Assembly (NCBI RefSeq): GCF_932526225.1
Contig: NC_064035.1
Coordinates: 19,829,969 to 19,893,968 of the forward strand
Length of the DNA: 64,000 nt
Source: Nematostella vectensis
Lineage: Eukaryota > Cnidaria > Anthozoa > Actiniaria > Edwardsiidae
Direction: 5' to 3'
Shown piece by piece: positions 24,401 through 35,337 of the stretch. Position 1 is the stretch's first letter, and every line of letters starts with the position of its first letter. Position numbers and translations under genes: made by a program. Under the pieces are notes generated by a model, which worked only from the letters and a program-made list of their open reading frames with translations, made no database searches and was not told where the DNA came from.

Positions 24401-25430
24401 TAAAGTTTTAAAGTATCGTTGAGGCAAAAAAAAATAAAAATTCAAGCTAAATCATCAAACAGTAAGACGCTTTTCGTACTTGGTTAGAAAAAGTGTCTTG
24501 TGAATAGTAAAAGCCGCGAGTTTGGTCATCCTTGCATTTATTTTTGGGTGGAGAAGGTACTTATCTTTCACTTTACGGAGGGAGCTAAGTCGAAGCAGGG
24601 CGCTTAAACGAACTTACAGTGATTCAATCTAGCAAGAAGAGCGCCTGTTCGCATACTAACTTTGTTTTTTAAGGAGTTCTTCAAGGTGCATAACTAAACT
24701 TTATTTGGATAGTCTTGACTAACAAGAAGCTCACGAGACCGATTTTTACTGCGAGAAGAACGTTCAAATCAAGTTTACAGTCAACTCCACAACATGATTG
24801 TAACTGAATCATCATCCACTTATAAAGGAAAAAAGTCTGTACATGACCTAAGGTAAGCAACTAAACACATCAGACGAACACACGAACGACAAAAATGAAA
24901 TAAAAAACACAGTGGATTAGCAAGTGACTTAATTTTTATTCAACCCTTTCGACACGTTACCTCGACTTTTCATAAGTTAGGACACTAAGACACATATTTT
25001 TTTTGTTACAAGCCTGCGATTGTTTGACGTTTGCCATCGAAAACTTGTTTTTAGTGGTGCTTCATTTCCTTTGGCAGCCGCTTGACCTAACCGAACTTTA
25101 TTCCTTGCGCAAGCGGAAGATCCTCGCTATAGTTGATTGTGCTGCAGGGAAAGATTGATACAAAGTTACCTCCCCACACACACAAGAAAATGATAACGCA
25201 TGGAGTAGTCACGTACCATGTGTATGTCCGGTGTGCTTCTCGCCGCCTATGCGAAATAGCATAAGGTTGGATAAAGGGTTTGTACACACCGGCTAAAAAA
25301 GTCTGCAAATCATTCTTCAAATGACAAAATATTGTAATTGATATGTTAGTCCTATAAAATGCCAGATTATTAGACGTGTACAAACAATAAATATTATTTT
25401 GAAAATCGCGATATAACCATGTTGTACTTC
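24400..25430. other. Intergenic DNA, no gene recognised
   Basis: AT-rich sequence without supported exons or repeats. Short frames on the minus strand near 25087-25383 have no recognisable motif. Confidence 0.4.
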
Positions 25431-25439
25431 ATTTACCAA

Positions 25440-25690
25440 ACTCAACAGTAAAAATATTGTAATAGTTTCCCCAAATCCCCAAATATTGTAATAGTTCCCC
25501 CAAATCCCCAAATATTGTAATAGTTTCCCCAAATCCCCAAATATTGTAATAGTTTCCCCAAATCCCCAAATATTGTAATAGTTACCCCAAATAACCAAAT
25601 ATTATAATAGTTTCCCCATATCCCCAAATATTGTAATAGTTTTCCCAAATCCCCAAATATTATAATAGTTTCCCCAAATCCCCGGTGTTC
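25440..25690. repeat. 29-bp minisatellite, about 9 copies
   Basis: The unit contains ccccaaatccccaaatattg and then taatagttt. Variants occur in single copies (gttacccc, ccatatcc). It is open in several minus frames but is simple repeat. Confidence 0.9.
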
Positions 25691-26049
25691 CCAGAAGGCA
25701 TTTCGGGTGATAGACATATTTTTGGATATCGTAGTCAAAAACGTGTTTGTTGTGCGACGTTGGTATAACGTAGTGCTTGCAACGTGGGAAGTAGAGTGGA
25801 ACTGCGATTTTATTCAGTAAGTAGAGCAATGATTCTATTTGATTTTATTCCTTTTTTCAAAAAAGTGTTGTCTACTGGTGCTAGAAAAAACTATTTTTTT
25901 AATTTTATGGATAAATGGGATAATTTCTACTGAGATAACTTGATTTATTTGAAAGTTCTCTTCGAAGAACAGTGTCAATGAAGTCCCAAAGCGGACAGTT
26001 AATTGTAAACTGTGAACCTAACCTAAACTTGTGAACCTAACCTCTGTTA

Positions 26050-26188
26050 TGCTAAGTTCAAACGTCGTATTATCCATGAGCCATATTCAATGCAAATGCG
26101 TGCAAATGAAGATGAAACAATCAATTCATTTGCACGCATTTGCATTGAATACGGCTCATTTATACAACGACGTTTGAACTAGGCCTAA
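26050..26188. mobile_element. Harbinger-like MITE, copy 1
   Basis: About 136 bp with long inverted repeats: the left arm has gctaagttcaaacgtcgta and ttcaatgcaaatgcgtgcaa; the right arm is the reverse complement. The right end is followed by TAA. The left terminus has lost a base or two relative to the copy at 55012, which shows a clean TAA duplication. No coding capacity. Confidence 0.75.
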
Positions 26189-26499
26189 GCAAGAAAATGT
26201 CATTTAGTAATACTGATATTCATTGACAAAATAGGTGATAAATGTACACATTGTTAAAACTATTGTTTCATTTTTATAGTATTATAACAATTACCTCATA
26301 CTTGTAAAAGTTAACAGTTTATATTGAAGTTTATTAAAAGTTGAGTTTGCAATAATTCTTTGTATTTAATATATATCATCCCCACCCCATCATTCAAACG
26401 TACAACAAGTGCCTTTATTCTGACTCCTCCATAGTCTCTTGCAGCGAGCACTTCACTTTCTGTGAGAAACTTCTAGTTATTATCTTAGTAGCTTTGCTA

Positions 26500-29225
26500 C
26501 ATGGTGCATGTCATTGCTAACCCCATCCAATGGAAAAGCTTCCCCGTGTCCGCCCTGTTCTTATCTCTCGTCATTGCTTACCTCGTCCACTGGAATAGCT
26601 TCCCTATGTCCGCCCTGCTCTGATCTCTTGCCATTGCTTACCCCATCCACTGGAATAGCTTCCCCATGTCCGCCCTGTTCTTATCTCTTGCCATTGCTTA
26701 CCCTATCCACTGGATTAGCTTCCCCATGTCCGCCCTGTTCTTATCTCTTGCCATTGCTTACCTCATCCACTGGAATAGCTTCCACATGTCCGCCCTGTTC
26801 TTATCTCTTGCCATTGCTTACCCTATCCACTGGATTAGCTTCCCCATGTCCGCCCTGTTCTTATCTCTTGCCATTGCTTACCCCATCTACTGGAATAGCT
26901 TCCCTATGTCCGCCCTGTTCTTATCTCTTGCCATTGCTTACCCCATCCACTGGAATAGTTTCCCCGTGTCCGCCCTGTTCTTATCTCTTGCCATTGCTTA
27001 CCCCATCCACTGGAAGAGCTTCCCCATGTCCGCCCTGTTTTTATCTTTTGCCGTTGATTACCCCATTTACTGGAATTGCTTCCCCATGTCCTCCCTGTTC
27101 TTTTCTCTTGCCATTGCTTACCCCATCCACTCGAAAAGCTTCTCCATGTCCGCCCTGTTCTTATCTCTTGCCATTGCTTACCCAATCCACTGTTTCCCAT
27201 GTCCGCCCTGTTCTTATCTCTTGACATTGCTTACCCAATCCACTGTTTCCCATGTCCGCCCTGTTCTGATCTCTTGCCATTGCTTAACCCTTCCACTGGA
27301 ATAGCTTCCCCATGTCCGCCCTGTTCTTATCTCTTGCCATTGCTTACCCAATCCACTGTTTCCCATGTCCGCCATGTTCTGATCTCTTGCCATTGCTTAG
27401 CCAATCCACTGGAATAGCTTCCCCATGTCTGCCCTGTTCTGATCTCTGTGCGTTGCTTACCCCATTCACTGGATTAGCTTCCCCATGTCCGCCCTGTTCT
27501 TATCTCTTGCCATTGCTTACCCCATCCACTGGATTAGCTTCCCCATGTCCGTCCTGTTCTTATCTCTTGCCATTGCTTACCCAATCCATCGGAATAGCTT
27601 CCCCATGTCCGCCCTGTTCGTATCTCTTGCCATTGCTTACCCCATCCACTGGAAGAGCTTCCCCGTGTCCGCACTGTTCTGATCTTTGTGCGTTACTTAC
27701 CCCATCCACTGGAATAGCTTCCCCATGTCCGCACTGTTCTGATCTTTGTGCGTTGCTTACCCCGTCCACTGGAATAGCTTCCCTATGTCCGCCCTGTTCT
27801 TATCTCTTGCCATTGCTTACCCCATCCACTGGAAGAGCTTCCCCATGTCCGCCCTGTTCTTATCTCTTGCCGTTGCTTACCCCATTCACTGGAATTGCTT
27901 CCCCATGTCCTCCCTGTTCTTTTCTCTTGCCATTGCTTACCCCATCCACTGGAAGAGGTTCTCCATGTCCGCCCTGTTCTTATCTCTTGCCATTGCTTAC
28001 CCCATCCATTGGAAGAGATTCCCCATGTCCGCCCTGTTCTTATCTCTTGCCGTTGCTTACCCCATTCACTGGAATTGCTTCCCCATGTCCTCCCTGTTCT
28101 TTTCTCTTGCCATTGCTTACCCCATCCACTGGAAGAGGTTCTCCATGTCCGCCCTGTTCTTATCTCTTGCCATTGCTTACCCCATCTACTGGAATAGCTT
28201 CCCCGTGTCCGCCCTGTTCTTATCTCTTGCCATTGCTTACCCAATCTACTGTATCCCATGTCCGCCCTGTTCTGATCTCTTGCCATTGCTTAACCCTTCC
28301 ACTGGAATAGCTTCCCCATGTCCGCCCTGTTCTTATCTCTCGTCATTGCTTACCCAATCCACTAGAATAGCTTCCCCATGTCCGCCATGTTCTGATCTCT
28401 TGCCATTGCTTACCCAATCCACTGGAATAGCTTCCCCATGTCCGCCCTGTTCTGATCTCTGTGCGTTGCTTACCCCATTTACTGGATTAGCTTCCCCATG
28501 TCCGCCCTGTTCTTATCTCTCGTCATTGCTTACCCCATCCACTGGATTAGCTTCCCCATGTCCGCCCTGTTCTTATCTCTCGTCATTGCTTACCCAATCC
28601 ACTGGAATAGCTTCACCATGTCCGCCCTGTTCGTATCTCTTGCCATTGCTTACCCCATTCACTGGAATAGCTTCCCCATGTCCTCCCTGTCCTTATCTCT
28701 TGCCATTGCTTACCCAATCCACCGGAATAGCTTCCCCATGTCGGCCCTGTTCTTCTCTCTTGCCATTGCTTACCCAATCCACCGGAATAGCTTCCCCATG
28801 TCCGCCCTGTTCTTTTCTCTTGCCATTGCTTACCCAATCCACTGGAATAGCTTCCCCATGTCCGCCCTGTTCTTTTCTCTTGCCATTGCTTACCCAATCC
28901 ACCGGAATAGCTTCCCCATGTCCGCCCTGTTTTTATCTTTGTGCGTTGCTTACCCCGTCCACTGGAATAGCTTCCCCATGTCCGCCCTGTTCTTATCTCT
29001 TGCCATTGCTTACCCCATCCACTGGATTAGCTTCCCCATGTCCGCCCTGTTCTTCTCTCTTGCCATTGCTTACCCAATCCACCGGAATAGCTTCCCCATG
29101 TCCGCCCTGTTCGTATCTCTTGCCATTGCTTACCCTATCCACTGGAATAGCTTCCCCGTGTCCGCTCTGTTCTGATCACTTGCCATTGCTTACCCTATCC
29201 ACTTGAATAGCTTCCCCATGTCCTT
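26500..29225. repeat. 60-bp minisatellite, about 45 copies
   Basis: The unit includes cttgccattgcttaccccat, ccactggaatagcttcccca and tgtccgccctgttcttatct. Because 60 is a multiple of three, several frames stay open for hundreds of codons on both strands, giving artefactual 20-residue peptide repeats. Variants such as ctgatctct and gtgcgttgc recur at intervals, showing higher-order duplication. A short variant (caatccactgtttcccatg) gives 46-bp steps near 27180-27370. No start context, splice site or domain supports a gene. Confidence 0.9.
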
Positions 29226-29860
29226 TGTAAACAAACTGCTGGACAGACCTTGCTTGACTTCATTGTTGAAACTGACTGCTTCCTCAAAGTTCTGTTGATA
29301 AAATTAAATATTTTTAACTTCGTATATACTGAGCGCTCTTACTCTTAAAATCCTAAAACACAATTAAGAATTGCCCATCTCCAAGCAGTGGAAAGACATT
29401 TTTAATAAGCTCACATACGTTCAACGAGTCAAATTCAGGGCTGAGAAACAGAAAGATACTATCCATGTCTCCAGGAATCAAAGCCGTTCTAACAGAGAGG
29501 CCCCTTTACCGAAGCGCTATCATGCTCTATCATATTAGTGATGCCGATTCCGTATAATAAATACCCTTCCCAGTGTAGAGAGTCACCCTCTAAAATAAGC
29601 CCTCCCTCTACTCCCCTCCCTCTAATCTTTCAAGCTTCCAATCCACCCGAGCTAAAGTTCCGGGGTTCAAAAGAACTCAAATGGTGTACTCAGAATAAAG
29701 AACACTGACATCACTTTGCAAGCTAGGACAAGGTAAAGGGTAAACAGTCTGTTTTTAAAATAAGAACAAAAAAAGAACTCAGACACAGCAAAGTTAATGT
29801 GTTAAAACTGATTCTGCCTTACCATGCATTTAATATAAAATATAAAAATATAAATAATAT
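29225..29860. other. Intergenic DNA, no gene recognised
   Basis: AT-rich sequence between the 60-bp array and the ALDH-like fragment. No supported feature. Confidence 0.4.
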
Positions 29861-29864
29861 AATA

Positions 29865-30033
29865 TATAATAACATATAAAATGGGTACAAATGATTCGGT
29901 GTGAACAATTTCAGCATCGTGCTTCAGGCCTGTCACAATGGTTGGCTCAACATAATATCCAGGCCCACAATAATTGACAAATAAATCCAAGTCACAATGG
30001 TTGGCTTAACATAATATCCAGGTCTATCAACCA
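29865..30033 (-). pseudogene. ALDH7A1 (antiquitin)-like exon fragment with internal duplication
   Basis: The minus strand reads [18 protein letters not shown] and then [13 protein letters not shown]. This matches a conserved C-terminal segment of the aldehyde dehydrogenase 7 family, enzymes that oxidise alpha-aminoadipic semialdehyde in lysine breakdown. The first part ([12 protein letters not shown]), together with the apparent acceptor-side sequence, is present twice at 60-bp spacing (29932 and 29992). No flanking ALDH exons were found in the window and no clear donor follows, so a dead fragment is most likely. A lone exon of a gene with very long introns cannot be excluded. Confidence 0.55.
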
Positions 30034-30462
30034 CTTCAAATAAACACCAAGTGTAAGACCATACAATAGCAATAACAAGAGCAACGTTTCAGACATTGCA
30101 ATTCTGCTGTGCTGAATCTAAAAAAAATTCTGCACTTAAACATCATAATAAGGTCAGCATGCCAGATATAAGGCTTGTGCGGCGCTGAGCACAACTGTGC
30201 CACTGTACTGCATGGTAAGAGCATGTCTTGTTGTTCCAAGTCAGATGCTATGTTGATTTTGATTCGTGAGACAGAAACTCTAAATCAAATCAACCTTGAC
30301 TGCATGAGTTTGAGGTTGAAACAAATAAGGCAACATTACGCTCAGCAGGAGTGCAACGTTTAAATTAAGAGTAGTAGGGTAGGTATGGAATTAGCAGTAT
30401 TTTTTAGGGTAATACTAATTTTGAGGGGGGAATACATTATTTTACGTTCAGTTCCGTAGGCC

Positions 30463-30632
30463 AATCATAGACGGTTATTCTATTCCGACGGCCGTCACAT
30501 CTATTCTATTCCGACGGCTGTTCAGTTCCGACGGCCGTCTCATCTATTCTATTCCGACGGCTATTCAGTTCCGACGGCCGTCGCATCTATTCTATTCTGA
30601 CGGCCGTCGAGGGACGGCTATTCAGTTCCGTA
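30463..30632. repeat. Palindrome-bearing short repeat (gacggccgtc)
   Basis: About three imperfect units of tctattctattccgacggcc and gttcagttccgacgg carry the palindrome GACGGCCGTC or close variants. It lies about 500 bp left of the GC-rich element. Confidence 0.65.
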
Positions 30633-31140
30633 GGCCAATGCAGCCGGTGAACGTTAAACATAACCTGCCTATATTAAGTCACAGTTGGACTCAAAGAAAA
30701 TAGCCGTGAAAAAAAGTCTCTGATTGAATGTTAGGGAAAGCGATGCGACGAAGTGGAGGAAGTAGAGAAAAAGAAGATGCTGAATATATTGACGAAAAAA
30801 CGCTTGTTTTTTATTTTATAAAGATGTGTTATTTATTGTCCTAATAAATTATAAGATTAGCCCGTCTTTTTATTTAAGCTCTTGTCATCTCAGTATTTGA
30901 TCTTGTTATGCTAGTACATGGTGCTCGATCGTGGGTCACGCAAAGAGCGTAAAAAATCGTACGGTCGCAACTGAATAGCTGTTGGAATAGAAAACCGAAT
31001 TTAATAAATAATTACCATTTTGAATTTTAATACGCATAAAAAATGTTTCTTTAGTGCATATACTGACAAACGATGAAAATATTTTACTACTTTTGTAATT
31101 CTACAAAGAAAGTAAACAGTTTGGTTAAACTCTTTTGGGG

Positions 31141-31270
31141 GGGACTGGGGGGTTTCAGCGAAACTAGTGGGAGGTGCGGATCGCCCCTTCGGGCCTCCCA
31201 GCCCGCTTTCAGTGAAGCGGGTGGGAGGCGCGAATCGCCCCTCCGGGCCTCCCAGCCCCACCCGGGCTGG
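31141..31270. repeat. GC-rich duplicated block at the left edge of the element
   Basis: A roughly 65-bp segment, containing gggaggtgcggatcgcccct and tcgggcctcccagcccg, occurs twice in tandem with small changes. It marks the sharp composition change at the left edge. Confidence 0.6.
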
Positions 31271-31477
31271 GGACTTTCGGTGAAGCGTAGATTAATTATT
31301 AATCTACGTCGGGACCACTTCGCGTAGATGGGTAAATCACTCCGCGTAGATGGGTAATTAGCAATCGTGTCGGGGACGTGTGCTAGGGCCGTGAAAACGA
31401 GGAGGGCCGCCAACCTAAGGGGCGCGGAATAACGGCCGTAAATTCAAAGCCGCTGGCGTGACGTTTAAACTTGAGTT

Positions 31478-31793
31478 TTACTCGAACACCTCGCTCCCGA
31501 ACTCCTCGCGAATTTCTCGCAGCCTCTTTTTCATCTTTTCGCGTGTCTCCAGGGAGGGCCCTTTCCTGCTTTTTTTCTCACGCGGTGCGAGGCCGTGTCG
31601 ATCTCTGATAGCGGCCTTGAGCGCGTAGTATCTCTCTTGTTCCTGAAGTATTAGCCGAAACTCTTCGTCTGAGATATGCCCGTCCTGCAGAGCCTTAGAG
31701 ATCAGCTCGCTGATGGAGTTTTTCTTACTCTCCGCTAAAACCATCGTGTCTTTGTGTTTAGCCACCTTGCTCGTAAGACCCCTAGAGACCACC

Positions 31794-31844
<51 letters not shown>

Positions 31845-32127
31845 ACGACACCGACACCGACCAGCCCAGCGACCCCTGCCAGCGGACCGCCGATCAGAAC
31901 CCCTATCCCACTCAAGGAGACCCCACCCCGGCGCTGGAAAGCGCCCCTGCAGCGATGCCGGATGCCACAGACACAGCATGGGTAACGGCAAAGGCGCGCT
32001 TATACTTCTTCCGCACCTGTCGATGATGCGTTATCTCGTTGTCTATAACCGCCTGAGTGTCACATATTTTCTGGAGTCGGAAGCTTTGCACGTCGACGCC
32101 GATGTTTGCCGGAGCGGTAGGCGTCAT
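31478..32127 (-). pseudogene. Element membrane protein with Gly/Ala tract, frame broken
   Basis: A minus-strand gene starts with ATG at 32127. The first frame (71 codons) ends near 31912 and the second continues from there to 31478, with the two frames overlapping by only a few bases. The first part has a basic segment (RRVRKKYKR-like, here RQVRKKYKRAF) and then a hydrophobic Ala/Gly/Val segment. The second continues hydrophobic, has a (GA)n tract encoded by a GCGGGC-type microsatellite (31793-31850), and ends in a charged helical tail containing ISELISKALQDGHISDEEF. I remember this tail motif from uncharacterised cnidarian proteins. One frameshift probably broke it, though programmed frameshifting is not excluded. 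A virion or membrane role is inference. Confidence 0.55.
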
Positions 32128-32141
32128 TTGCGTTTGCGGGC

Positions 32142-32814
32142 CTAGGTTAGCTCTAATACAAGGAGACGAACAGGCTTGCCCTTAAAGTCTACCCTTCTAC
32201 CGCGGTCATCCCTGATCCATATTTGGATACTCGAGACAAACTCAGAGGAAGATGTTGCGGCGCAAACGGGGATGTCGGGTCCATAGACGACTTTCTCGTG
32301 CGGCCTCCCGCGGGTTTCTAGGCAAGCGAGAACGTTTGAAGGCTCGCCTAAGGCGAGGCATTGCATGCGGTCTACGATATCGCAGAAGATGTAGAGGGCC
32401 TCTATTTTCGGCAAAGCCACCTTAAGTGGGCCCCTCCAAGGGCAGTGCGAGGCCCCGCCCACCCAACTGATCGTCTTTAGCCTCTGGGCCAAATAGTGCG
32501 CAAAGCTCGGCATTCAGGAACGCAACGCAATTGGACATGAGCGCGATCTTTCCGGTTAGGGGATCCAGCTTCGCGGTCAGAATCTTGCTTTCAGCGCGGT
32601 TGATCGTTTCCACGATGGACTCGGCCGTGTGGTGCCGGGACAGGAGGGAGGCTATAGTCGTTATCTGATGCTCCCGCTCGAGGTTATACCAGCTGTTAAA
32701 CAGCGAGCACTGCCGGAGCGCCACGAAGCGTGGGCGCCTTATCGGCTGCTCGAAGATGAGCGTCAGTTCGCCTTCGGTGAACACAGCATGTAGGACCACC
32801 ATTGTGTTGAACAT
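32142..32814 (-). pseudogene. Element protein resembling a cnidarian orphan family, frameshifted
   Basis: The N-terminal half starts at ATG 32814 (MFNTMVVL) and is open to 32422. The C-terminal half is open in another frame from about 32513 to 32142 and ends in a beta-rich stretch with KVVYGPDIP and SIQIWIRDDRGRRVDF. The switch lies between 32422 and 32513. The C-terminal part recalls orphan proteins carried by the same kind of element elsewhere in cnidarians. A structural role is plausible but not shown. It is followed closely by the Gly/Ala membrane protein on the same strand. Confidence 0.5.
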
Positions 32815-32844
32815 AGCCCGCCTTCGTGTTTAATAGGGCTGAGC

Positions 32845-33006
32845 ATGGATTGGGAAGCCTGGCGGATGCTGAACGAGAAGGCGATTCCCCGAAGGGAGGA
32901 GGAGGAGACGAAGAAGGCGGCAGTTGCGGCGGGAGCCTCTATAGCCGAACATATCAAACATGCTATAGCCGAACAATTCAAACGCGCAAAAAACCGATTT
33001 CCCTAG
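32845..33006 (+). CDS. Small helical element protein (53 residues)
   Basis: An intact short frame runs from ATG at 32845 to TAG at 33004. The product starts MDWEAWRMLNEKAIPRREEE, then has an Ala-rich amphipathic middle (KKAAVAAGASIAEHIKHAI) and a basic tail. It is divergent from the gene starting at 32814, with about 30 bp between the two starts, and its stop overlaps the start of the next plus-strand frame. No family name is known to me. Confidence 0.5.
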   Translation: MDWEAWRMLNEKAIPRREEEETKKAAVAAGASIAEHIKHAIAEQFKRAKNRFP

Positions 33007-33426
33007 GTCTCTGACTCTCGCGCAGAAGCTGCTCTACGCCGTGCCCGCGACCCCCGTGGAGAGCACGGCCTCAAACATCACCCCACTACTCACGCAGCTA
33101 GAGATACACGTGGCTGAGGACAAATCATTCACGACTAGGGTCCGAGACATATTCAAAGAGACAGTAGTCACGCACAAGTCCGCTTCAAGGAGTCTCGCCG
33201 GTGGCTATCGGAGCCTTCCTATGGGTACTGGCCACAGCAACTCAACTTTGCGGTCTGGTGCGCAACCGCCGGATGCGGGGTATCCCTAACCGACCCCGCT
33301 TTCGCTACGCTCCCCTCTGTCATCAGGGGATTTCTAAGGTTTCACGTCTACTTTACCACCCGGAGTTTGCGATGCTGCCTACTAGCCCAGGGAGAAGCTA
33401 GCCTAGCTTTTTCCCGATGGCCTTAA
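33005..33426 (+). pseudogene. Element protein with WPQQLNFAVWCAT motif, frameshifted
   Basis: The first frame runs from about 33005 to 33289 with LTLAQKLLYAVPATPVES and LEIHVAEDKSFTTRVRD. A second frame, open from about 33187 to the TAA at 33424, carries GYWPQQLNFAVWCATAGCG and later RFHVYFTTR. The switch is near 33190. No ATG fits the beginning of the first frame. These motifs match, from memory, a recurrent uncharacterised protein of cnidarian elements. It overlaps the tail of the minus-strand gene 33398-34213 by about 30 bp, end to end. Confidence 0.5.
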
Positions 33427-34213
33427 GCCCGATACCGACCCCTCTGGCCACGGAGGAGAGCGACCTGCCGAGCGACTTCACAATGGCCGCGATCGTCGTC
33501 GCCACGGCCAACCCGATAGCGGTGGCGGTAAAGCCGTGCTTTTTGAAGATGGCTTTGGTGCGCTCTCTTAGCGGCTTTTGGTTCCCGGGCTCTCGGTTTT
33601 CGCGTTCTAGTTCGTCGATCTCGGATAGCCTTTCCTCGTTGCGCTCACGGGCCTCTTGGCGGCGACTCTCTGACGTGTTAGGGTCGTCGATGGTCTCCCT
33701 GTCTGTGGCTACCACCCATTGCAGCTCTTGGACTCGTTCTGTGTTCTCCTGGATGACCGCGTCTACCTCTGCCACGGACCCCATCGCCAGCTTAAAGCCC
33801 TTCAGCCTTGCAACGTCCTGTCGAACGCTCCCTTCCTCATTGTACAGCTGTCTTGGTTTAGACCAACCTCCTTTGCCTAGGTTGCGAAGCTGTATTAGCG
33901 TCTTTCCCCTCTGGTCTGACTGGAACCGTATCAGATTCTCGTTAAGGTCTGGGTATTTCTCCCTGAGGGACTGGAGACCGAGTCTTGTCGCTGCACCCTC
34001 TGTGATGAACGAGGTTTCGGCGGTCGTTTGCATTGCGCTTCGCGTAGCCATTCTATGCGCAGCATGCATACGCGATGACGTACTCGTCATTGGGATCGAC
34101 TCCCCACCGTCGGGGTCAAACGGGATAAGGGTCGTCGTCTCGTCGTCCCCCGCTCCGCGATCGGCGGACGCACCCGGCAAGGTATCGTCAATGTCGACGT
34201 CAACATCACCCAT
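33398..34213 (-). CDS. Element coiled-coil protein with C-terminal membrane segment
   Basis: A 271-residue frame starts at ATG 34213. The first 60 residues are acidic and probably disordered (MGDVDVDIDD). The middle, roughly residues 105-205, is charged and helical with coiled-coil character (EENERVQEL-like, ESRRQEARERNEERL). Near the C-terminus, after a basic FKKHGFTA, there is a hydrophobic segment (IGLAVATTIAAIVKSL) and a glycine-rich tail ending GLKAIGKKLG. The minus strand stays similar in character for about ten codons past the TAG, so the true C-terminus may have been cut by a stop mutation. It could be a virion membrane or scaffold protein; function unknown. It is divergent from the plus-strand genes, across a (TA)n tract. 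Confidence 0.6.
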   Translation of the reverse strand: MGDVDVDIDDTLPGASADRGAGDDETTTLIPFDPDGGESIPMTSTSSRMHAAHRMATRSAMQTTAETSFITEGAATRLGLQSLREKYPDLNENLIRFQSDQRGKTLIQLRNLGKGGWSKPRQLYNEEGSVRQDVARLKGFKLAMGSVAEVDAVIQENTERVQELQWVVATDRETIDDPNTSESRRQEARERNEERLSEIDELERENREPGNQKPLRERTKAIFKKHGFTATAIGLAVATTIAAIVKSLGRSLSSVARGVGIGLKAIGKKLG

Positions 34214-34289
34214 GATGCGTGCGCATAACTCGTGCTATGCTATATTATTACATGTCTAACAGCCCGCACCATAGCCACGCGGCTTCGTA

Positions 34290-34293
34290 CTTT

Positions 34294-34334
<41 letters not shown>

Positions 34335-34336
34335 GA
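34290..34336. promoter_or_regulatory. (TA)n tract between divergent element genes
   Basis: About 20 TA dinucleotides lie between the gene starting at 34213 (minus) and the plus-strand frame from 34408. It may serve as a bidirectional TATA-type region, or may just be a microsatellite. Confidence 0.35.
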
Positions 34337-34407
34337 TACGTAATACGTGATGTCAGTCAGCGATAAACTTGACCCCCAACGAACACCCAAAACTCCTCTA
34401 GGGTTGA

Positions 34408-34650
34408 AAGCCGAGAGAACTGTTCACCGGGGTCACTCTCAACCCGTCGACGGCCTCCCCAGGCGAGACGCTATATGTGGCGGTCCCAAAGCTATCGGAA
34501 AGCGTCACGCTCGTGCCTGGCTCCTTGAGGGTCGGTCTCGATCTCTCCATCTCAGGCCCTGCAAATAATACCGTCGTGAACAACGTCGGCCGAAATCTCG
34601 TGAGCCTCCTGAAAATCACGTTTCCAGGAGAAACGCTAGTTGAACGGTAA
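34408..34650 (+). pseudogene. Element beta-rich protein fragment
   Basis: An open frame of about 80 codons begins right after a TGA (34405) and ends at TAA 34648. It reads like an all-beta structural domain: GVTLNPSTASPGETLYVAVP, then VTLVPGSLRVGLDLSISGPA, then NNVGRNLVSLLKITFPGETL. Similar sequence occurs, as I recall, in larger proteins of related elements, so this looks like the N-terminal part of a truncated gene, possibly capsid-like. No intact continuation was found downstream. Confidence 0.4.
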
Positions 34651-34731
34651 GCGCAGTAAACCACCGCCCTAGAGCATAACGTGTGTGTGCACACATATAC
34701 ACGTGTTGCACCTTAGCCACGGCAGAAGTGC

Positions 34732-35284
34732 ATGATGAGCGACGGGAGCGCCGTCGAGTCGTTGGGCTGCTCGGCGCAGCCTGCCGGAACGGCAACCGGA
34801 GGTGAGCAAACTGAGATAGCAGACGCGAGGGAGAAACTCGCGATTCTCGTAGCCTCGGGGAAGTAGAGAGAAATGGTAGGCAAGGCCCTGACTCACGACG
34901 ACGTCAAACGCGATACGAGACCGCTCTAGCCAGCCGGACTACAGACGCCCTGGCAGACAGCTTTCTGAAGCTTACGGCCAAGCTAGTAGGCATGGCGCTG
35001 CCGATAGACAGTGTGGTCGATCTTCACAATGACCTAGTGTCCGACTACATCATCAACAACGAGCTCCGCACATTGTGCGGAAGCCTGTCTCTACGCTGCG
35101 GTCGTTTGATGGCTTTAGCCGTCGGGGCGTTACACTTAGCACGTCATGTGAACACCGCCGGAACGGCAAGCGCTGACACGCGGTGTCAACACGAGGTAGC
35201 AATCGCGGACTCACCAGTGGTTTGCCTGCCGGGGCGGCAAACGCACAGTGGCGAGTCTGCCATCCCAGAGCAGACGTTCATTTG
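34732..35284 (+). pseudogene. Element protein, in-frame stop and frameshift
   Basis: ATG at 34732 opens a 44-codon frame (MMSDGSAVESLG, with AQPAGTATGG) that ends at TAG 34864 yet continues open in the same frame for about 20 codons. A second frame, from about 34940 to 35284, carries LKLTAKLVGMALPIDSVVDL and LRCGRLMALAVGALHLARHV. The breaks suggest one gene hit by a stop and a frameshift. It probably belonged to the same plus-strand run as the genes downstream. No function known. Confidence 0.45.
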
Positions 35285-35332
35285 AAAGCTTGCCACCTCT
35301 TCAGCAACCAAGTAGTTGACACCGCGTGTCAA
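35174..35332. repeat. Pair of TGACAC hairpins
   Basis: Two short hairpins lie at 35174-35188 (TGACAC, loop GCG, GTGTCA) and 35316-35332 (TTGACAC, loop CGC, GTGTCAA). The second lies directly before the gene starting at 35338. Confidence 0.6.
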
Positions 35333-35337
35333 CACAA

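Noticed and set aside
27746-29206. 486-codon frame of PCPPCSYLLPLLT repeats
   Set aside because: Minisatellite artefact: stop-containing variant units, no signal for transcription, and similar frames on both strands.
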